DNA of 56,736 nt, from contig CBFIHN010000005.1 of assembly GCA_965662575.1 (NCBI GenBank), forward strand, positions 1 to 56,736, given 5' to 3'. The position numbers and the translations under genes are program-made. The stretch is from CBFIHN01 sp965662575. GTDB taxonomy: Bacteria; Pseudomonadota; Gammaproteobacteria; Francisellales; CACEW01. Of the stretch, positions 41,002-50,581 are shown in pieces (positions within the stretch are counted from its first letter, which is position 1; every line of letters begins with the position of its first letter). The notes under the pieces were generated by a model. That model was not told the origin of the DNA. It did not search any database and saw nothing but the letters and a program-made list of their open reading frames with translations.

Positions 41002-43287
41002 TTATTTCGAAGAATGTTTCTGCTTGTTTGTCATGGGCCTTTTATCACTATAGTTAAATACTAATTGATTTTGTTTGACGGTGACTTTAACACAACCGCC
41101 ACCGATGAGCTGTCCAAATAAAATTTCTTCTGCCAGTGGTTTTTTCAACTGTTCTTGGACGAGGCGGTCCATGGGTCTGGCGCCCATTTTTTTATCATAG
41201 CCGCGCTCGGATAACCATAATTTCGCTGGGTTGCTTACTTCTAGTGATACGCCTTTCTCATCGAGCTGACCTTGGAGTTGCGCAATAAATTTATCAACGA
41301 CATTTTTCACATCATCTTGTGCCAATGGCGCAAATTGTACAATGGCATCTAAGCGGTTTCTGAACTCGGGTGTAAACATCCGTTTAATTGCTTCCATGCT
41401 ATCGCTTGAGTTGTCTTGCTCGACAAAGCCCATGCTATTGCGAGACCCTTCAAATGCACCGGCATTAGTGGTCATAATCAAAATAATATGACGAAAGTCT
41501 GCTTTGCGACCGTTGTTGTCAGTTAAGGTGCCATTATCCATGACTTGCAACAATAAATTGAAAACATCTGGATGTGCTTTCTCAATTTCATCAAGTAATA
41601 AAACAGCGTAGGGGTGCTTCATCACAGCATCGGTTAGCAGGCCTCCTTGATCATAACCCACATAACCTGGTGGTGCACCAATTAGGCGTGATACGGTATG
41701 TTGTTCCATATATTCGGACATATCAAATCGTATCAGCTCAATGCCAAGTAATTTACTTAGTTGCAGTGTGACTTCTGTTTTCCCGACGCCAGTGGGGCCG
41801 GCAAGTAACAGGCTGCCCCAGGGTTTGTTTGCATCGCGCAGGCCAGCGCGGCTAAGTTTAATGGTTGAGGCAAGCGTATCAATGGCATTATTCTGTCCGT
41901 AAACCAGCATTTTTAAATCTTTACCAAGGTTTTGTAAGGATTTTTTGTCTGAGGCGGAAACACTTTTGGTCGGGATGCGTGCCATATTAGCAATCATTTG
42001 TTCAATGTCACTCACGCGAATCGTTTTTTTGCGTTTCTGACTGCTCTTAATGAGTTGCTGATAAGCGCCAACCTCATCGATGACATCGATTGCTTTGTCG
42101 GGTAAGAAGCGCTCTGTGATATGCTTGGTTGCCAGATCGGCTGCCGCACGCAATGCACCCTCTGAATAATTCACTTTATGATGTTGTTCAAAGTAAGGTT
42201 TTAGCCCCTTTAAAATTTCAAATGTTTGATCTGCGGTTGGTTCCTCCACGTCAATTTTTTGAAATCGACGAGCCAGGGCATGGTCTTTTTCAAAAATACT
42301 ACGATACTCTTGATAGGTTGTTGATCCAATGCAGTGTAAGTCCCCAGTTGCTAGCCATGGCTTGATGAGGTTAGAGGCATCCATGACGCCCCCAGATGCT
42401 GCACCTGCACCAATGATGGTATGAATCTCATCGATAAATAGAATAGCATTTGGTTCCGCCTGTAGTTGTTTAAGCAAGGATTTAAATCGCTTCTCAAAGT
42501 CACCGCGGTATTTGGTGCCCGCTAGGAGTGCACCTAGGTCAAGAGAGTATACGGTTGCCGTTTTGATTACTTCAGGTACAGCATCATCATTGATTTGTTT
42601 GGCCAAACCTTCCGCAATCGCTGTTTTTCCAACACCAGCCTCACCAACTAGAAGGGGGTTGTTCTTGCGACGGCGGCAAAGTATTTGAATGACGCGGTTG
42701 ATTTCATCTTCTCGGCCAATAAGAGGATCAATTTTCCCAGCTTCAGCACGCTTGTTCAGGTTAACCGCGTACATTTCTAATGGTGATTGTTCTGCCTTTG
42801 TGTCGTCATCCAATTCATTGGTAAGTGTATCTTTATTCTTTTCAGTCTCATGGGCTGATTGATGCGTGTGAGACATGAAATTGACAACATCCAGGCGTGT
42901 GACGCTGTGCTGTTTTAAAAAGTAAACGGCCTGGCTATCTTGCTCTGAGAATAGGGCAACTAAGACATTAGCACCGGTGACCTCAGAGCGCCCTGAGGAT
43001 TGCACGTGGAATACTGCCCGTTGTAATACTCGTTGGAATCCTAGTGTGGGCTGTGTTTCTCGATCTTTTTCAGATTTTGGTATAACCGGTGTTGTTTCAT
43101 CTATGAACTTGCGTAGTTCATCACGTAGTTGATCTAAATCTACATGACAGCCTTGCAGCACCATCATCGCCGAGTAATTGTCGAGTAGTGCGCAAAGTAG
43201 GTGTTCAACTGTCAAGTATTCATGTTGTTTAGCGCGAGCTTCTTTAAAAGCATTGTTCAATGTGAGTTCTAGATCTTTGCTTAGCAT
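41002..43287 (-). CDS. clpA: ATP-dependent Clp protease ATP-binding subunit ClpA
   Basis: ClpA unfolds N-end-rule and SsrA-tagged proteins into ClpP. The 761-residue protein (E. coli 758) has the N domain with two Clp repeats (LTVEHLLCALLDN and the second near residue 85), AAA-1 Walker A GEAGVGKTAIAEGL, AAA-2 Walker A GPTGVGKTEVTLQL, the sensor regions, and an IGL-type loop for ClpP. It lies 19 bp behind clpS. ClpP is not in the window. Confidence 0.97.
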   Translation of the reverse strand: MLSKDLELTLNNAFKEARAKQHEYLTVEHLLCALLDNYSAMMVLQGCHVDLDQLRDELRKFIDETTPVIPKSEKDRETQPTLGFQRVLQRAVFHVQSSGRSEVTGANVLVALFSEQDSQAVYFLKQHSVTRLDVVNFMSHTHQSAHETEKNKDTLTNELDDDTKAEQSPLEMYAVNLNKRAEAGKIDPLIGREDEINRVIQILCRRRKNNPLLVGEAGVGKTAIAEGLAKQINDDAVPEVIKTATVYSLDLGALLAGTKYRGDFEKRFKSLLKQLQAEPNAILFIDEIHTIIGAGAASGGVMDASNLIKPWLATGDLHCIGSTTYQEYRSIFEKDHALARRFQKIDVEEPTADQTFEILKGLKPYFEQHHKVNYSEGALRAAADLATKHITERFLPDKAIDVIDEVGAYQQLIKSSQKRKKTIRVSDIEQMIANMARIPTKSVSASDKKSLQNLGKDLKMLVYGQNNAIDTLASTIKLSRAGLRDANKPWGSLLLAGPTGVGKTEVTLQLSKLLGIELIRFDMSEYMEQHTVSRLIGAPPGYVGYDQGGLLTDAVMKHPYAVLLLDEIEKAHPDVFNLLLQVMDNGTLTDNNGRKADFRHIILIMTTNAGAFEGSRNSMGFVEQDNSSDSMEAIKRMFTPEFRNRLDAIVQFAPLAQDDVKNVVDKFIAQLQGQLDEKGVSLEVSNPAKLWLSERGYDKKMGARPMDRLVQEQLKKPLAEEILFGQLIGGGCVKVTVKQNQLVFNYSDKRPMTNKQKHSSK

Positions 43288-43306
43288 CTGTGTCTCTCTA
43301 TTATTG

Positions 43307-43624
43307 CTATAAAGGTTGAAGTTGACACATGAGTGGGTGGCCCTGTGCTTGGGCTATTTCTCGTGCCTGTTTAATTTTCTCTTGCGCGCTTTCTAGCGGA
43401 TATGCGCCGCAGGCCGCTGAGCCGTTGTAGTGCGTTTGTAGTGCAACATAGACTGCTTTATTTTCATTCAAACCAAAAACATGAATCAAGACATCGACGA
43501 CAAATTCCATCGGTGTAAAGTCATCATTCAGCACAATAACTTGATAATGATTGTCTTCATCAACAAGTTGGTAGTCTAGGTTGTATGAAAGCTCAAACTC
43601 TTCGATCTTATCCATGGCCGGCAT
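43307..43624 (-). CDS. clpS: ClpS, N-end-rule adaptor
   Basis: ClpS delivers substrates with N-terminal Leu, Phe, Tyr or Trp to ClpA. The 105-residue protein has the characteristic VIVLNDDFTPMEFVVDVLIH block, in which the Asn-Asp-Asp forms part of the N-degron pocket, and the C-terminal AREIAQAQGHPL. The start may be the first Met or MDKIEEFE three codons later. It is 19 bp upstream of clpA and divergent from rpsU. Confidence 0.96.
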   Translation of the reverse strand: MPAMDKIEEFELSYNLDYQLVDEDNHYQVIVLNDDFTPMEFVVDVLIHVFGLNENKAVYVALQTHYNGSAACGAYPLESAQEKIKQAREIAQAQGHPLMCQLQPL

Positions 43625-43793
43625 TCTAGCTGAGAAACACTTGGTTTGCGTAGTCTGTCACAATATGTTGTAAAATACTATCGTGGTTGGTTGTCAAATC
43701 GAGATGGGTTGCTTTTAAATGGTCATGTGAGTAAAATCATCGATTCGATTTAGGAATCAATCAACTAGGCATATAGTAAGGTGGTGAGAGTCA

Positions 43794-44009
43794 ATGCCAA
43801 GCGTACGAGTTAAAGACGCAGAACCTTTTGACGTGGCATTACGTCGTTTTAAGCGTTCTTGTGAAAAAGCAGGCGTGCTATCTGAGCTTCGTCGTCGCGA
43901 ACATTATGAAAAACCGACGACTGAGCGTAAGCGTAAAAAAGCTGCTGCTGTCAAGCGTCATCTGAAAAAATTGTCACGTGAGAATCAAGCGCAAAAGCGT
44001 TTGTATTAA
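43794..44009 (+). CDS. rpsU: 30S ribosomal protein S21
   Basis: The 71-residue basic protein begins PSVRVKDAEPFDVALRRFKR and ends with a Lys/Arg-rich tail, as in all S21 proteins. AAGGTGGTGAG lies before the ATG. It opens the macromolecular synthesis operon rpsU-yqeY-dnaG-rpoD. A terminator-like hairpin follows at once. Confidence 0.98.
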   Translation: MPSVRVKDAEPFDVALRRFKRSCEKAGVLSELRRREHYEKPTTERKRKKAAAVKRHLKKLSRENQAQKRLY

Positions 44010-44027
44010 TCATGTGAAAAATGAGAG

Positions 44028-44048
44028 GGCGCCTTGTGCGCCTTTTTT
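44028..44048 (+). terminator. Terminator/attenuator between rpsU and yqeY
   Basis: GGCGC (44028-44032), loop CTTGT, GCGCC (44038-44042) and T6 form an intrinsic terminator 18 bp after rpsU. In E. coli a comparable site downstream of rpsU limits dnaG expression relative to S21, so partial readthrough is expected. Confidence 0.88.
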
Positions 44049-44062
44049 GTTGGAGAAAGGTC

Positions 44063-44509
44063 ATGAGTCATTTAAAGCGACAAATTCAAGATGATATGAA
44101 AGTGGCAATGCGCGCGCGTGCAAAGCAACGTTTAGCGACTATTCGATTAATTAATGCCGCGATTAAACAGAGAGAAGTTGATGAACGGATTGAGCTGAGT
44201 GATGCTCAGGTGTTGGCGGTGTTAGAAAAGATGGTTAAACAGCGTCGTGAATCAGTGAAGCAATATGTTGCTGGTGATCGTCAAGATTTAGCCGACATTG
44301 AGCTGGCAGAAATTGAAGTGCTGCAGGGGTACCTGCCAAAGCCATTATCTGATGCTGAATTAGACCAAGTGATTGGTGATGCCGTTGTACAAGTCAATCC
44401 GCAAGGTATGCAGGATATGGGTAGATTGATGGGGCTTCTAAAGCCTAAGTTGCAGGGTCGAGCTGATATGGCGTTGGTCAGTCAAAAAATTAAACAGCAG
44501 CTTGCTTAA
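44063..44509 (+). CDS. yqeY: GatB/YqeY family protein
   Basis: The 148-residue protein is a YqeY-family member with the C-terminal tRNA-binding-like domain shared with GatB (TIRLINAAIKQREVDERIE, LPKPLSDAELDQVIGDAV, MGRLMGLLKPKLQGRADM). Its function is not settled, but a role in tRNA-dependent amidation or tRNA handling is suspected. The ATG at 44063 has GGAGAAAGG just upstream; an in-frame upstream Met adds 14 odd residues. Its place between rpsU and dnaG is common outside the enterics. Confidence 0.92.
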   Translation: MSHLKRQIQDDMKVAMRARAKQRLATIRLINAAIKQREVDERIELSDAQVLAVLEKMVKQRRESVKQYVAGDRQDLADIELAEIEVLQGYLPKPLSDAELDQVIGDAVVQVNPQGMQDMGRLMGLLKPKLQGRADMALVSQKIKQQLA

Positions 44510-44521
44510 ATTTAAACATTC

Positions 44522-46249
44522 ATGGCCGGTATTCCCAGATCATTCATTGATAGTTTGATTGATCGTGCTGATATTGTCGATGTGATTGATGCCAGAGTTT
44601 CTCTGCGTAAAAAAGGGGCGAATTACCAAGCTTGTTGTCCTTTTCATCAGGAAAAAACTCCCTCATTTAGTGTGAGTCCAAGTAAGCAGTTTTATTACTG
44701 TTTTGGTTGTGGTGCGCATGGTAATGCAATTGATTTTTTAATGGATTATGAACGCTTGGAGTTTGTTGAGGCAGTTGAAGAGTTGGCTCGTTATCTTGGT
44801 TTGGATGTGCCAAAGGAACAAGCCGTTGCGAACCCTAAAAAGATACAGAAAACACGTCGTATTTATGACTTGCTGTTACATGCACAGCGCTTGTTCCAGT
44901 GGCAGTTGCGTCAACACCCGCAGGCTAAGCAGAGCATAGACTATCTCAAGCAACGAGGTATTAGCGGTGAAATTGCCAAAGAATATGCCCTAGGGTTTGC
45001 GGCAAATTCTTGGGATTTTCTGCTGAAAAAGTTAGCGACTAGTAATGAGCAAGTTAATTTGGCGTATCAAGCGGGTTTAATTGTGCGTCACGATCAGGGG
45101 CGTTGCTATGATCGCTTTCGTGACCGAGTGATGTTCCCAATCCGGGATATGCGTGGGCGTACAATTGGATTTGGTGGTCGTGTATTGGCTAAAGATGCTG
45201 AACCAAAATACCTAAACTCACCTGAAACACCGGTGTTCAATAAAAGTGAGGCTTTATATGGGATTTATGAGGCCAAGCAGTATCTGAATAATTTTAAGCG
45301 GTTACTCATTGTTGAGGGTTATATGGATGTTATAGCTTTGGCGCAATTTGATATTCGTTACGCATTGGCAACACTTGGCACAGCAACCACGTCAGAACAC
45401 ATTCGTCGTTTGTTGAAGCAATCTTCGAATTTGGTATTCTGCTACGACGGGGATCAAGCTGGCAAAGAAGCTGCAAAGCGAGTGTTAAAAGTCGTCTTGC
45501 CATTCATGGGGGATAACCCACAAGTCCATTTTTTGTTTTTACCTGATGGTGAAGACCCGGATTCTCTGATACGTCAAGAGGGTAAAGAGGCTTTTGAAAA
45601 ACGGATTGATCAAGCGAGTTCATTATCTGAGTTTTTATTTTCTAATTTGACCCGTCATGTTGATATGGGTGATTTGGATGGCCGAGCACAGCTATTGCAA
45701 TTGGCTAAGCCTTATATTCAGCTAGTGCCTGCCTCCGCCTACCGTGATTTATTAGTTAAACGACTGTCAGAGTTGACGGAACTTGCTGAAACACAAGTAT
45801 CCCAACGAGTGCGGCAGACAGTAAAATCCTTTAAGCGACAAGAAGACATTAAGCGCATATTGTCACCGATTGAGCAAGCCATTGCATTACTCGCGCAACA
45901 GCCAGAATTGATTAAGTTGTTGCAACAACCTGTTCTCATGGAAGGTGGTGACTATGACTTGTTTAATCGTATTTACCAAGTTATAGACAGCCATCAGGCG
46001 GATAGTATGCCAAAAGTGCTTTTATCCCTGGATGAGAAAGGGGCTAAGCGCGCTGCGCATTTGGCGTCATTAAAGCATATTGATCAGGATGAGAATTTTG
46101 CGCAGGAATTTGTCGATGTATTGAAAAAAATTAGCCAGGAAGGTCTATCGCAAGCAATGGATAAACTGGTGGAGAAATCCAAGTCCCAATCCTTGACCAC
46201 AGCGGAGAAAAAACAAATTCAAAAAATTCTTCAGCAAAATAAAAAATAA
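44522..46249 (+). CDS. dnaG: DNA primase
   Basis: DnaG makes RNA primers for replication. The 575-residue protein shows the N-terminal CHC2 zinc-finger (CPFHQEKTPSFSVS then YYCFGCGAHGNAIDFLM), the TOPRIM-type core RLLIVEGYMDVIALAQ with FCYDGDQAGKEAA, and a helicase-binding C-terminal helical domain. It sits 12 bp behind yqeY and 188 bp before rpoD, whose start is in a region of its own. Confidence 0.97.
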   Translation: MAGIPRSFIDSLIDRADIVDVIDARVSLRKKGANYQACCPFHQEKTPSFSVSPSKQFYYCFGCGAHGNAIDFLMDYERLEFVEAVEELARYLGLDVPKEQAVANPKKIQKTRRIYDLLLHAQRLFQWQLRQHPQAKQSIDYLKQRGISGEIAKEYALGFAANSWDFLLKKLATSNEQVNLAYQAGLIVRHDQGRCYDRFRDRVMFPIRDMRGRTIGFGGRVLAKDAEPKYLNSPETPVFNKSEALYGIYEAKQYLNNFKRLLIVEGYMDVIALAQFDIRYALATLGTATTSEHIRRLLKQSSNLVFCYDGDQAGKEAAKRVLKVVLPFMGDNPQVHFLFLPDGEDPDSLIRQEGKEAFEKRIDQASSLSEFLFSNLTRHVDMGDLDGRAQLLQLAKPYIQLVPASAYRDLLVKRLSELTELAETQVSQRVRQTVKSFKRQEDIKRILSPIEQAIALLAQQPELIKLLQQPVLMEGGDYDLFNRIYQVIDSHQADSMPKVLLSLDEKGAKRAAHLASLKHIDQDENFAQEFVDVLKKISQEGLSQAMDKLVEKSKSQSLTTAEKKQIQKILQQNKK

Positions 46250-46437
46250 CAGCTATACTGGTTTTGTTGCTCTTTGATTTTGGGCAATAACTTAAGGTAG
46301 TATTACGTCCTTTTGACGGTTTATAAAATAGCAATTGCATATTGATTTGGGTTCAAACTCAGCCTATGCGCTTTATAAAGCACGCACCAAGCTATGCTAA
46401 ACCTGATAAACACCATGCGAGGAAAGTTTTAATCACA

Positions 46438-48282
46438 ATGAACTTAGTTAATCAAACAGAACAAATGTCGCAAATGCGTGCGCTAATCACTTTAGGCAAA
46501 GAGCAGGGGTATTTAACTTACGCCGAAATTAATGATCATTTGCCAGCAGAACTAACTGATCCAGAGCAGATTGAAAATATTATTGGTATGATCTCTGATA
46601 TGGGGGTCAGTGTGCATGAAACAGTGCCCGATGCTGATACATTAATCCTTAATCAAGAAACAGTGGCTGATGATGATGCGGCTGAGGAAGCTGCTGTTGC
46701 CTTAACATCACCTGATGGTGAGCTTGGTCGGACAACAGACCCTGTGCGTATGTATATGCGGGAAATGGGAACAGTCGACTTGCTGACGCGAGAAGGTGAA
46801 ATTGCCATTGCCAAGCGTATCGAAGAAGGAACGCGAGAAGTTGTGCATGCCATTTCAGCCTATCCGGCTGTTTCAGCAAGGTTATTAGCAAGCTATGAGC
46901 GCTGTACTGATGAAGATATGGCAATAACCAATGTGATTAGTGGTTTTGTAAGTGAAGATGATGTGGACCTCTCAGCGCCCGCAAGTGATTTGGGTTCGAT
47001 GCTCGATGAGTCTCAGAAAAAAGATGATGCCGATGATGAAGCAGATAGTGATGACAGCCAAGAAGAGGCTATTGATCCAGAGGAGGCTGCCGAGGCTTTT
47101 TTGAAACTACGAGAGCTATATCAAGCTGCAGTGACAACACAATCTGAAAATGGTCTAGAACATGTCGATACTCTTTCAGCTCGTCAAACACTGTCGGAGC
47201 ACTTTCTCACTTTTAAATTAGCCAGTGTGCAATTTAATCGTTTGACTGCTGAATTGCGTAATACATTAGTGATTTTGCGTCGCAGTGAACGTGCTATTAT
47301 GCGTCTCTGTGTTGAAAAGGCGAGAATGCCAAGGCAAGTATTTGTTAGTCAGTTCCCTGGCCGTGAAAGTGATCCTGAGTGGTTGCCAGACATGTGTGCT
47401 GCTAAGGCAGATTACTGCGATCGTTTGGGTGAATTTTCCGCCGATGTCATTGAGCATCAGAAGAAAATTGCGCAGGCTGCAAAAGACTATGGGATGTCAG
47501 TTTCAGAGATCAAAGAAGCCAACCGTAAGATGTCGATAGGTGAAGCAAAAACGCGCCGTGCGAAAAAAGAAATGGTTGAAGCAAACTTGCGTTTGGTTAT
47601 TTCTATTGCAAAAAAATATACGAATCGAGGCCTGCAGTTTTTAGATCTCATTCAAGAAGGCAATATCGGATTGATGAAAGCGGTTGATAAATTTGAATAC
47701 CGCCGTGGTTATAAATTCTCAACCTACGCTACTTGGTGGATTCGTCAGGCAATTACTCGTTCTATTGCCGATCAGGCACGCACTATCCGTATTCCTGTCC
47801 ATATGATTGAAACGATTAATAAACTTAATCGTATTTCCCGGCAAATGCTACAAGAGATGGGGCGTGATCCAACACCTGAAGAATTGAGCGAACGCATGGA
47901 TTTGCCAGAAGACAAGGTCCGTAAAGTTCTCAAGATCGCCAAAGAGCCAATTTCAATGGAAACGCCCATTGGTGATGACGAAGATTCACATTTGGGTGAT
48001 TTTATTGAAGATGTTAATGCTGCTCAGCCGATTGATGCAGCAACAAATGAGAATCTAAGTGAAGCAACGCGAGATATGTTGGACAGTTTGACTGAGCGTG
48101 AGGCTAAGGTCTTGCGGATGCGCTTTGGCATTGGGATGAATACCGACCATACGCTAGAAGAGGTTGGCAAACAGTTTGATGTCACTCGCGAGCGTATTCG
48201 CCAAATTGAAGCCAAAGCATTGCGAAAGTTACGACATCCTAGCCGTTCGGAATCTCTGCGTAGCTTTTTGGATGATGAGTAG
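46438..48282 (+). CDS. rpoD: RNA polymerase sigma-70 factor RpoD
   Basis: The primary sigma factor has 614 residues (E. coli 613). Region 1.1 (ALITLGKEQGYLTYAEINDH), the acidic non-conserved region (KDDADDEADSDDSQEEA near residue 195), region 2 (ANLRLVISIAKKYTNRGLQF, YATWWIRQAITR) and region 4 (DHTLEEVGKQFDVTRERIRQ) are all intact. The ATG at 46438 with AGGAAAG 11 nt upstream gives the standard start; the frame can be extended to 46342 but those 32 residues have no family match. Downstream lies a GC-rich hairpin, an intrinsic terminator and tRNA-Arg. Confidence 0.98.
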   Translation: MNLVNQTEQMSQMRALITLGKEQGYLTYAEINDHLPAELTDPEQIENIIGMISDMGVSVHETVPDADTLILNQETVADDDAAEEAAVALTSPDGELGRTTDPVRMYMREMGTVDLLTREGEIAIAKRIEEGTREVVHAISAYPAVSARLLASYERCTDEDMAITNVISGFVSEDDVDLSAPASDLGSMLDESQKKDDADDEADSDDSQEEAIDPEEAAEAFLKLRELYQAAVTTQSENGLEHVDTLSARQTLSEHFLTFKLASVQFNRLTAELRNTLVILRRSERAIMRLCVEKARMPRQVFVSQFPGRESDPEWLPDMCAAKADYCDRLGEFSADVIEHQKKIAQAAKDYGMSVSEIKEANRKMSIGEAKTRRAKKEMVEANLRLVISIAKKYTNRGLQFLDLIQEGNIGLMKAVDKFEYRRGYKFSTYATWWIRQAITRSIADQARTIRIPVHMIETINKLNRISRQMLQEMGRDPTPEELSERMDLPEDKVRKVLKIAKEPISMETPIGDDEDSHLGDFIEDVNAAQPIDAATNENLSEATRDMLDSLTEREAKVLRMRFGIGMNTDHTLEEVGKQFDVTRERIRQIEAKALRKLRHPSRSESLRSFLDDE

Positions 48283-48341
48283 TTAGTTTTATAAACATTA
48301 AACCCTGTGGTTTAAGCCCAGGCTCTTTGCGGCTGTGGTTT

Positions 48342-48375
48342 CCAAAGGGGAGTCGGCCGCATCGCTCCTCTTTGG
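48342..48375 (+). other. GC-rich hairpin after rpoD
   Basis: CCAAAGGGGAG (48342-48352) pairs with CTCCTCTTTGG (48365-48375) over about 11-12 bp with one G-T pair. No T-run follows, so it is an RNA structure or an intergenic repeat. The region 48306-48420 is far more G+C-rich than its neighbours. Confidence 0.55.
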
Positions 48376-48437
48376 TTGCCGTTGCGCGGACTTGTGCCGC
48401 GCCCGCGTAGGCGAAATCAAATCAGGAAATAAAAATA

Positions 48438-48459
48438 CCACGGCGCCCGTGGATTTTTA
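48438..48459 (+). terminator. Intrinsic terminator downstream of rpoD
   Basis: CCACGG (48438-48443), loop CGC, CCGTGG (48447-48452) and then ATTTTTAT make a compact rho-independent terminator. It ends the rpsU-yqeY-dnaG-rpoD transcript before the tRNA-Arg promoter region. Confidence 0.8.
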
Positions 48460-48484
48460 TTACTGCCAGTTTGTTGTAATGTGT

Positions 48485-48490
48485 TAGAAT
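48485..48490 (+). promoter_or_regulatory. Extended -10 element for tRNA-Arg
   Basis: TAGAAT preceded by TGT (TG-n extended -10) lies 42 bp before the tRNA-Arg(CCG) gene. No good -35 is visible, so the assignment is tentative. Confidence 0.35.
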
Positions 48491-48532
48491 GCGACACGAC
48501 TTGCTTTGATCTGCCCCACCAGTATCAAGTTT

Positions 48533-48609
48533 GCGCCCGTAGCTCAGTTGGATAGAGTGTTAGCCTCCGAAGCTAAAGGTCGGACGTTCGAATCGTCTCG
48601 GGCGCGCCA
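48533..48609 (+). tRNA. tRNA-Arg (anticodon CCG)
   Basis: The 77-nt gene begins GCGCCCG and ends CGGGCGCGCCA. The anticodon stem TTAGC/GCTAA encloses a loop with CCG. It shares acceptor and T-arm sequence with tRNA-Arg(ACG) at 36612. CCA is encoded. Confidence 0.95.
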
Positions 48610-48630
48610 TTATGGTTAAATTATTTTGTG

Positions 48631-49902
48631 TCATGTGGTTTTTTTTCGGTGCAATGTTTCTTTGAGGAAAAAACCGCAAATTAAGCATATGATTAAAATC
48701 GCTGGTAGCACGAGCATGGCCATGTGCAAGTCATGAGAGGTGTATAGTCTTGTTCCTGCTTGGTAGGTGCCATGCCATTCTTTATCCAGGATATAGCCAA
48801 TGACTGGTTGTAGTGCTGCGCCAATTCCAATTGAGGCCATATTGGTAAAGCCTAGGGAAATTCCGGCTAAACGTTTTGAATTAATATCACAGGCGACGGC
48901 ATAGCCTATAGAAACGCCAACATTGCTCACGCCATATAAAAACGCAATGCCCATTGCATCATAAAAAGCTAAGCCTGGCATATAAAGCAAAATCATTAAA
49001 AATAATAAACTGCATAGTGCAGACAATACCATCACCGCTTTACGGCGTTTGAGATAATCAGAAAGCCAACCGATAACCGGGCTGCCGATTGCCCAGCCAA
49101 TAAATATCATGCTAACCACGCTAGCAGCTTGTTGATGAGAAAATGTATCTACTTGGTGCAAATAGAGCGGTCCCCAAAGTTCACCAAAGGCCGCTGTTGG
49201 TGCATAGAGCAGGCCAATAAATAGGCCATTAACCCAGGTTAGAGGGTTTCGCAAGACACAGAGTAAATCTTGATAAACAACCATTCTACCGTATGCGGAT
49301 TTCTCACTGTTGGCTGGTCGGTCTCGTACAATGAAAATCATCAAACACATGAGTATCATCAAAGCAATACCGAGTAGCATATAGCTAAAGCGCCAGCTGG
49401 TCTGCGTCACTAATGCAGATAACGGGCCATCACCAGTAGATGCACCAAGCATGCCAATGGCCTGAGTGGCACCTGCGAGTAAACCGAGTCGTGAGAGTGG
49501 CAGCCATATGGTGGCTAGTTTTAAGGCCCCAACAAAAGCAAAAGCCCCGGTTAACCCAATAATTAAGCGACTAAGCAATAGCAGGTCAAAGTGATGCGAA
49601 AAGGAAAAAATAAAACAGCCTAGTGCGCATAGGAGTGCCATGGTTGCTAATAACCACCGGATATTGAATCGGTCCAGAACAGCACCCACCGGCATTTGCA
49701 TGGCAATATAAGAGACATAAAAAAACAAAGATAGCATGCCAAAATCAAGTGCAGTTATATGGAAGTCGCGCATAATTTCGGCAGACATTGCCCCGGGTGA
49801 TACTCTGACTACATATTCTAAGAAGAAGAAAATAGCGGCAATAATCCAAATTAACCAGGCCCGAGAAGATGATATGTCTTGCTTTGTCACGTGAGTTTTC
49901 AT
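48631..49902 (-). CDS. MFS transporter
   Basis: The 423-residue protein has twelve hydrophobic segments. VRVSPGAMSAEIMRDFHITA is the periplasmic-loop pattern, and GAVLDRFNIRWLL the MFS motif-A-like stretch, with its repeat WLSDYLKRRKAVM in the second half. Related transporters (Francisella/Legionella-type host nutrient importers and dipeptide or organic acid carriers) share this layout, but the substrate is not readable. It starts close to a decayed IS1 element, and a TATAAT-like -10 lies at 49923-49928 on its strand. Confidence 0.82.
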   Translation of the reverse strand: MKTHVTKQDISSSRAWLIWIIAAIFFFLEYVVRVSPGAMSAEIMRDFHITALDFGMLSLFFYVSYIAMQMPVGAVLDRFNIRWLLATMALLCALGCFIFSFSHHFDLLLLSRLIIGLTGAFAFVGALKLATIWLPLSRLGLLAGATQAIGMLGASTGDGPLSALVTQTSWRFSYMLLGIALMILMCLMIFIVRDRPANSEKSAYGRMVVYQDLLCVLRNPLTWVNGLFIGLLYAPTAAFGELWGPLYLHQVDTFSHQQAASVVSMIFIGWAIGSPVIGWLSDYLKRRKAVMVLSALCSLLFLMILLYMPGLAFYDAMGIAFLYGVSNVGVSIGYAVACDINSKRLAGISLGFTNMASIGIGAALQPVIGYILDKEWHGTYQAGTRLYTSHDLHMAMLVLPAILIICLICGFFLKETLHRKKTT

Positions 49903-49944
49903 TGATTCTTAAAAGTATATCAATTATAACATTGTATTTTTTAT

Positions 49945-50527
49945 TTGAATATCGATTTAATCTAAGTCCACATGTCCGTAGCAGATGTCTAGCGATTTCA
50001 GGAGAGGTGCTCATCGTCAAATTTGACCTAAAGTAAATCACAACTGACAACGTCAATCGCATACCAGAGCCAGAGCTGATTTTTCTTGCTACCGACAAAC
50101 GATCACTGTTCATCAGCTTCAGCATTAATGCGCAATAGATCGATTGGTCTTGGTTTTTCAGATGCTAGTTTTTGATAATTAATTTTGACTAAATCACACG
50201 CTTTTTTTTATTGTCTTAATCACCATGGTTGCGCTCACCTTTAAAACCCTTGCTGTGTCACGGATGCCACTACCGTTTAGTGCCATGTCCACTATTTTTT
50301 CTTTTACACCAGGCTTCCTAGCCTCATAAGCATAGTCTGACTGAAAAATCTTGCCGCAGCCTATATGACATTAATAACGCTGCTTATCTCCACGAACACC
50401 AAATCTCCTAACGTCATTGTTACCACAATATATGCAAACTACCTTCCTGTATACTGCCATTGTTTTTCCTCCATGAAAAACAACAGTCTAGAATATTATG
50501 TGACTTCAATAAAAGTGGCGCACTACC
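49945..50527 (-). pseudogene. Decayed IS1-family insertion sequence (insA/insB remnants)
   Basis: From an ATG at 50460 on the minus strand, an InsA-like frame reads VVCIYCGNNDVRRFGVRGD, then a stop codon, then CGKIFQSDYAYEARKPGVKE and IVDMALNGSGIRDTARVLKV, down to a stop at 50194. This matches the zinc-finger/HTH of IS1 InsA. An A8 run at about 50202-50209 corresponds to the IS1 programmed frameshift site. An InsB-like piece follows (ADEQ-stop-SFVGSKKNQLWLWYA) and further fragments down to about 49945. Nonsense and frame changes make it non-functional. GGTAGTGCGCC at 50527 is a plausible left terminal repeat; the right end is lost. The 49903-50581 stretch holds nothing else. Confidence 0.85.
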
Positions 50528-50581
50528 CACCCCTGGCTTCAGGTTGGTCGAGTAGGTTTTCTCTGGAGGGCTTGAAAAATC

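Noticed and set aside
49745..50125. Minus-strand frame of 126 codons
   Set aside because: It lies partly inside the MFS gene and partly in a wrong frame of the IS1 insB remnant.
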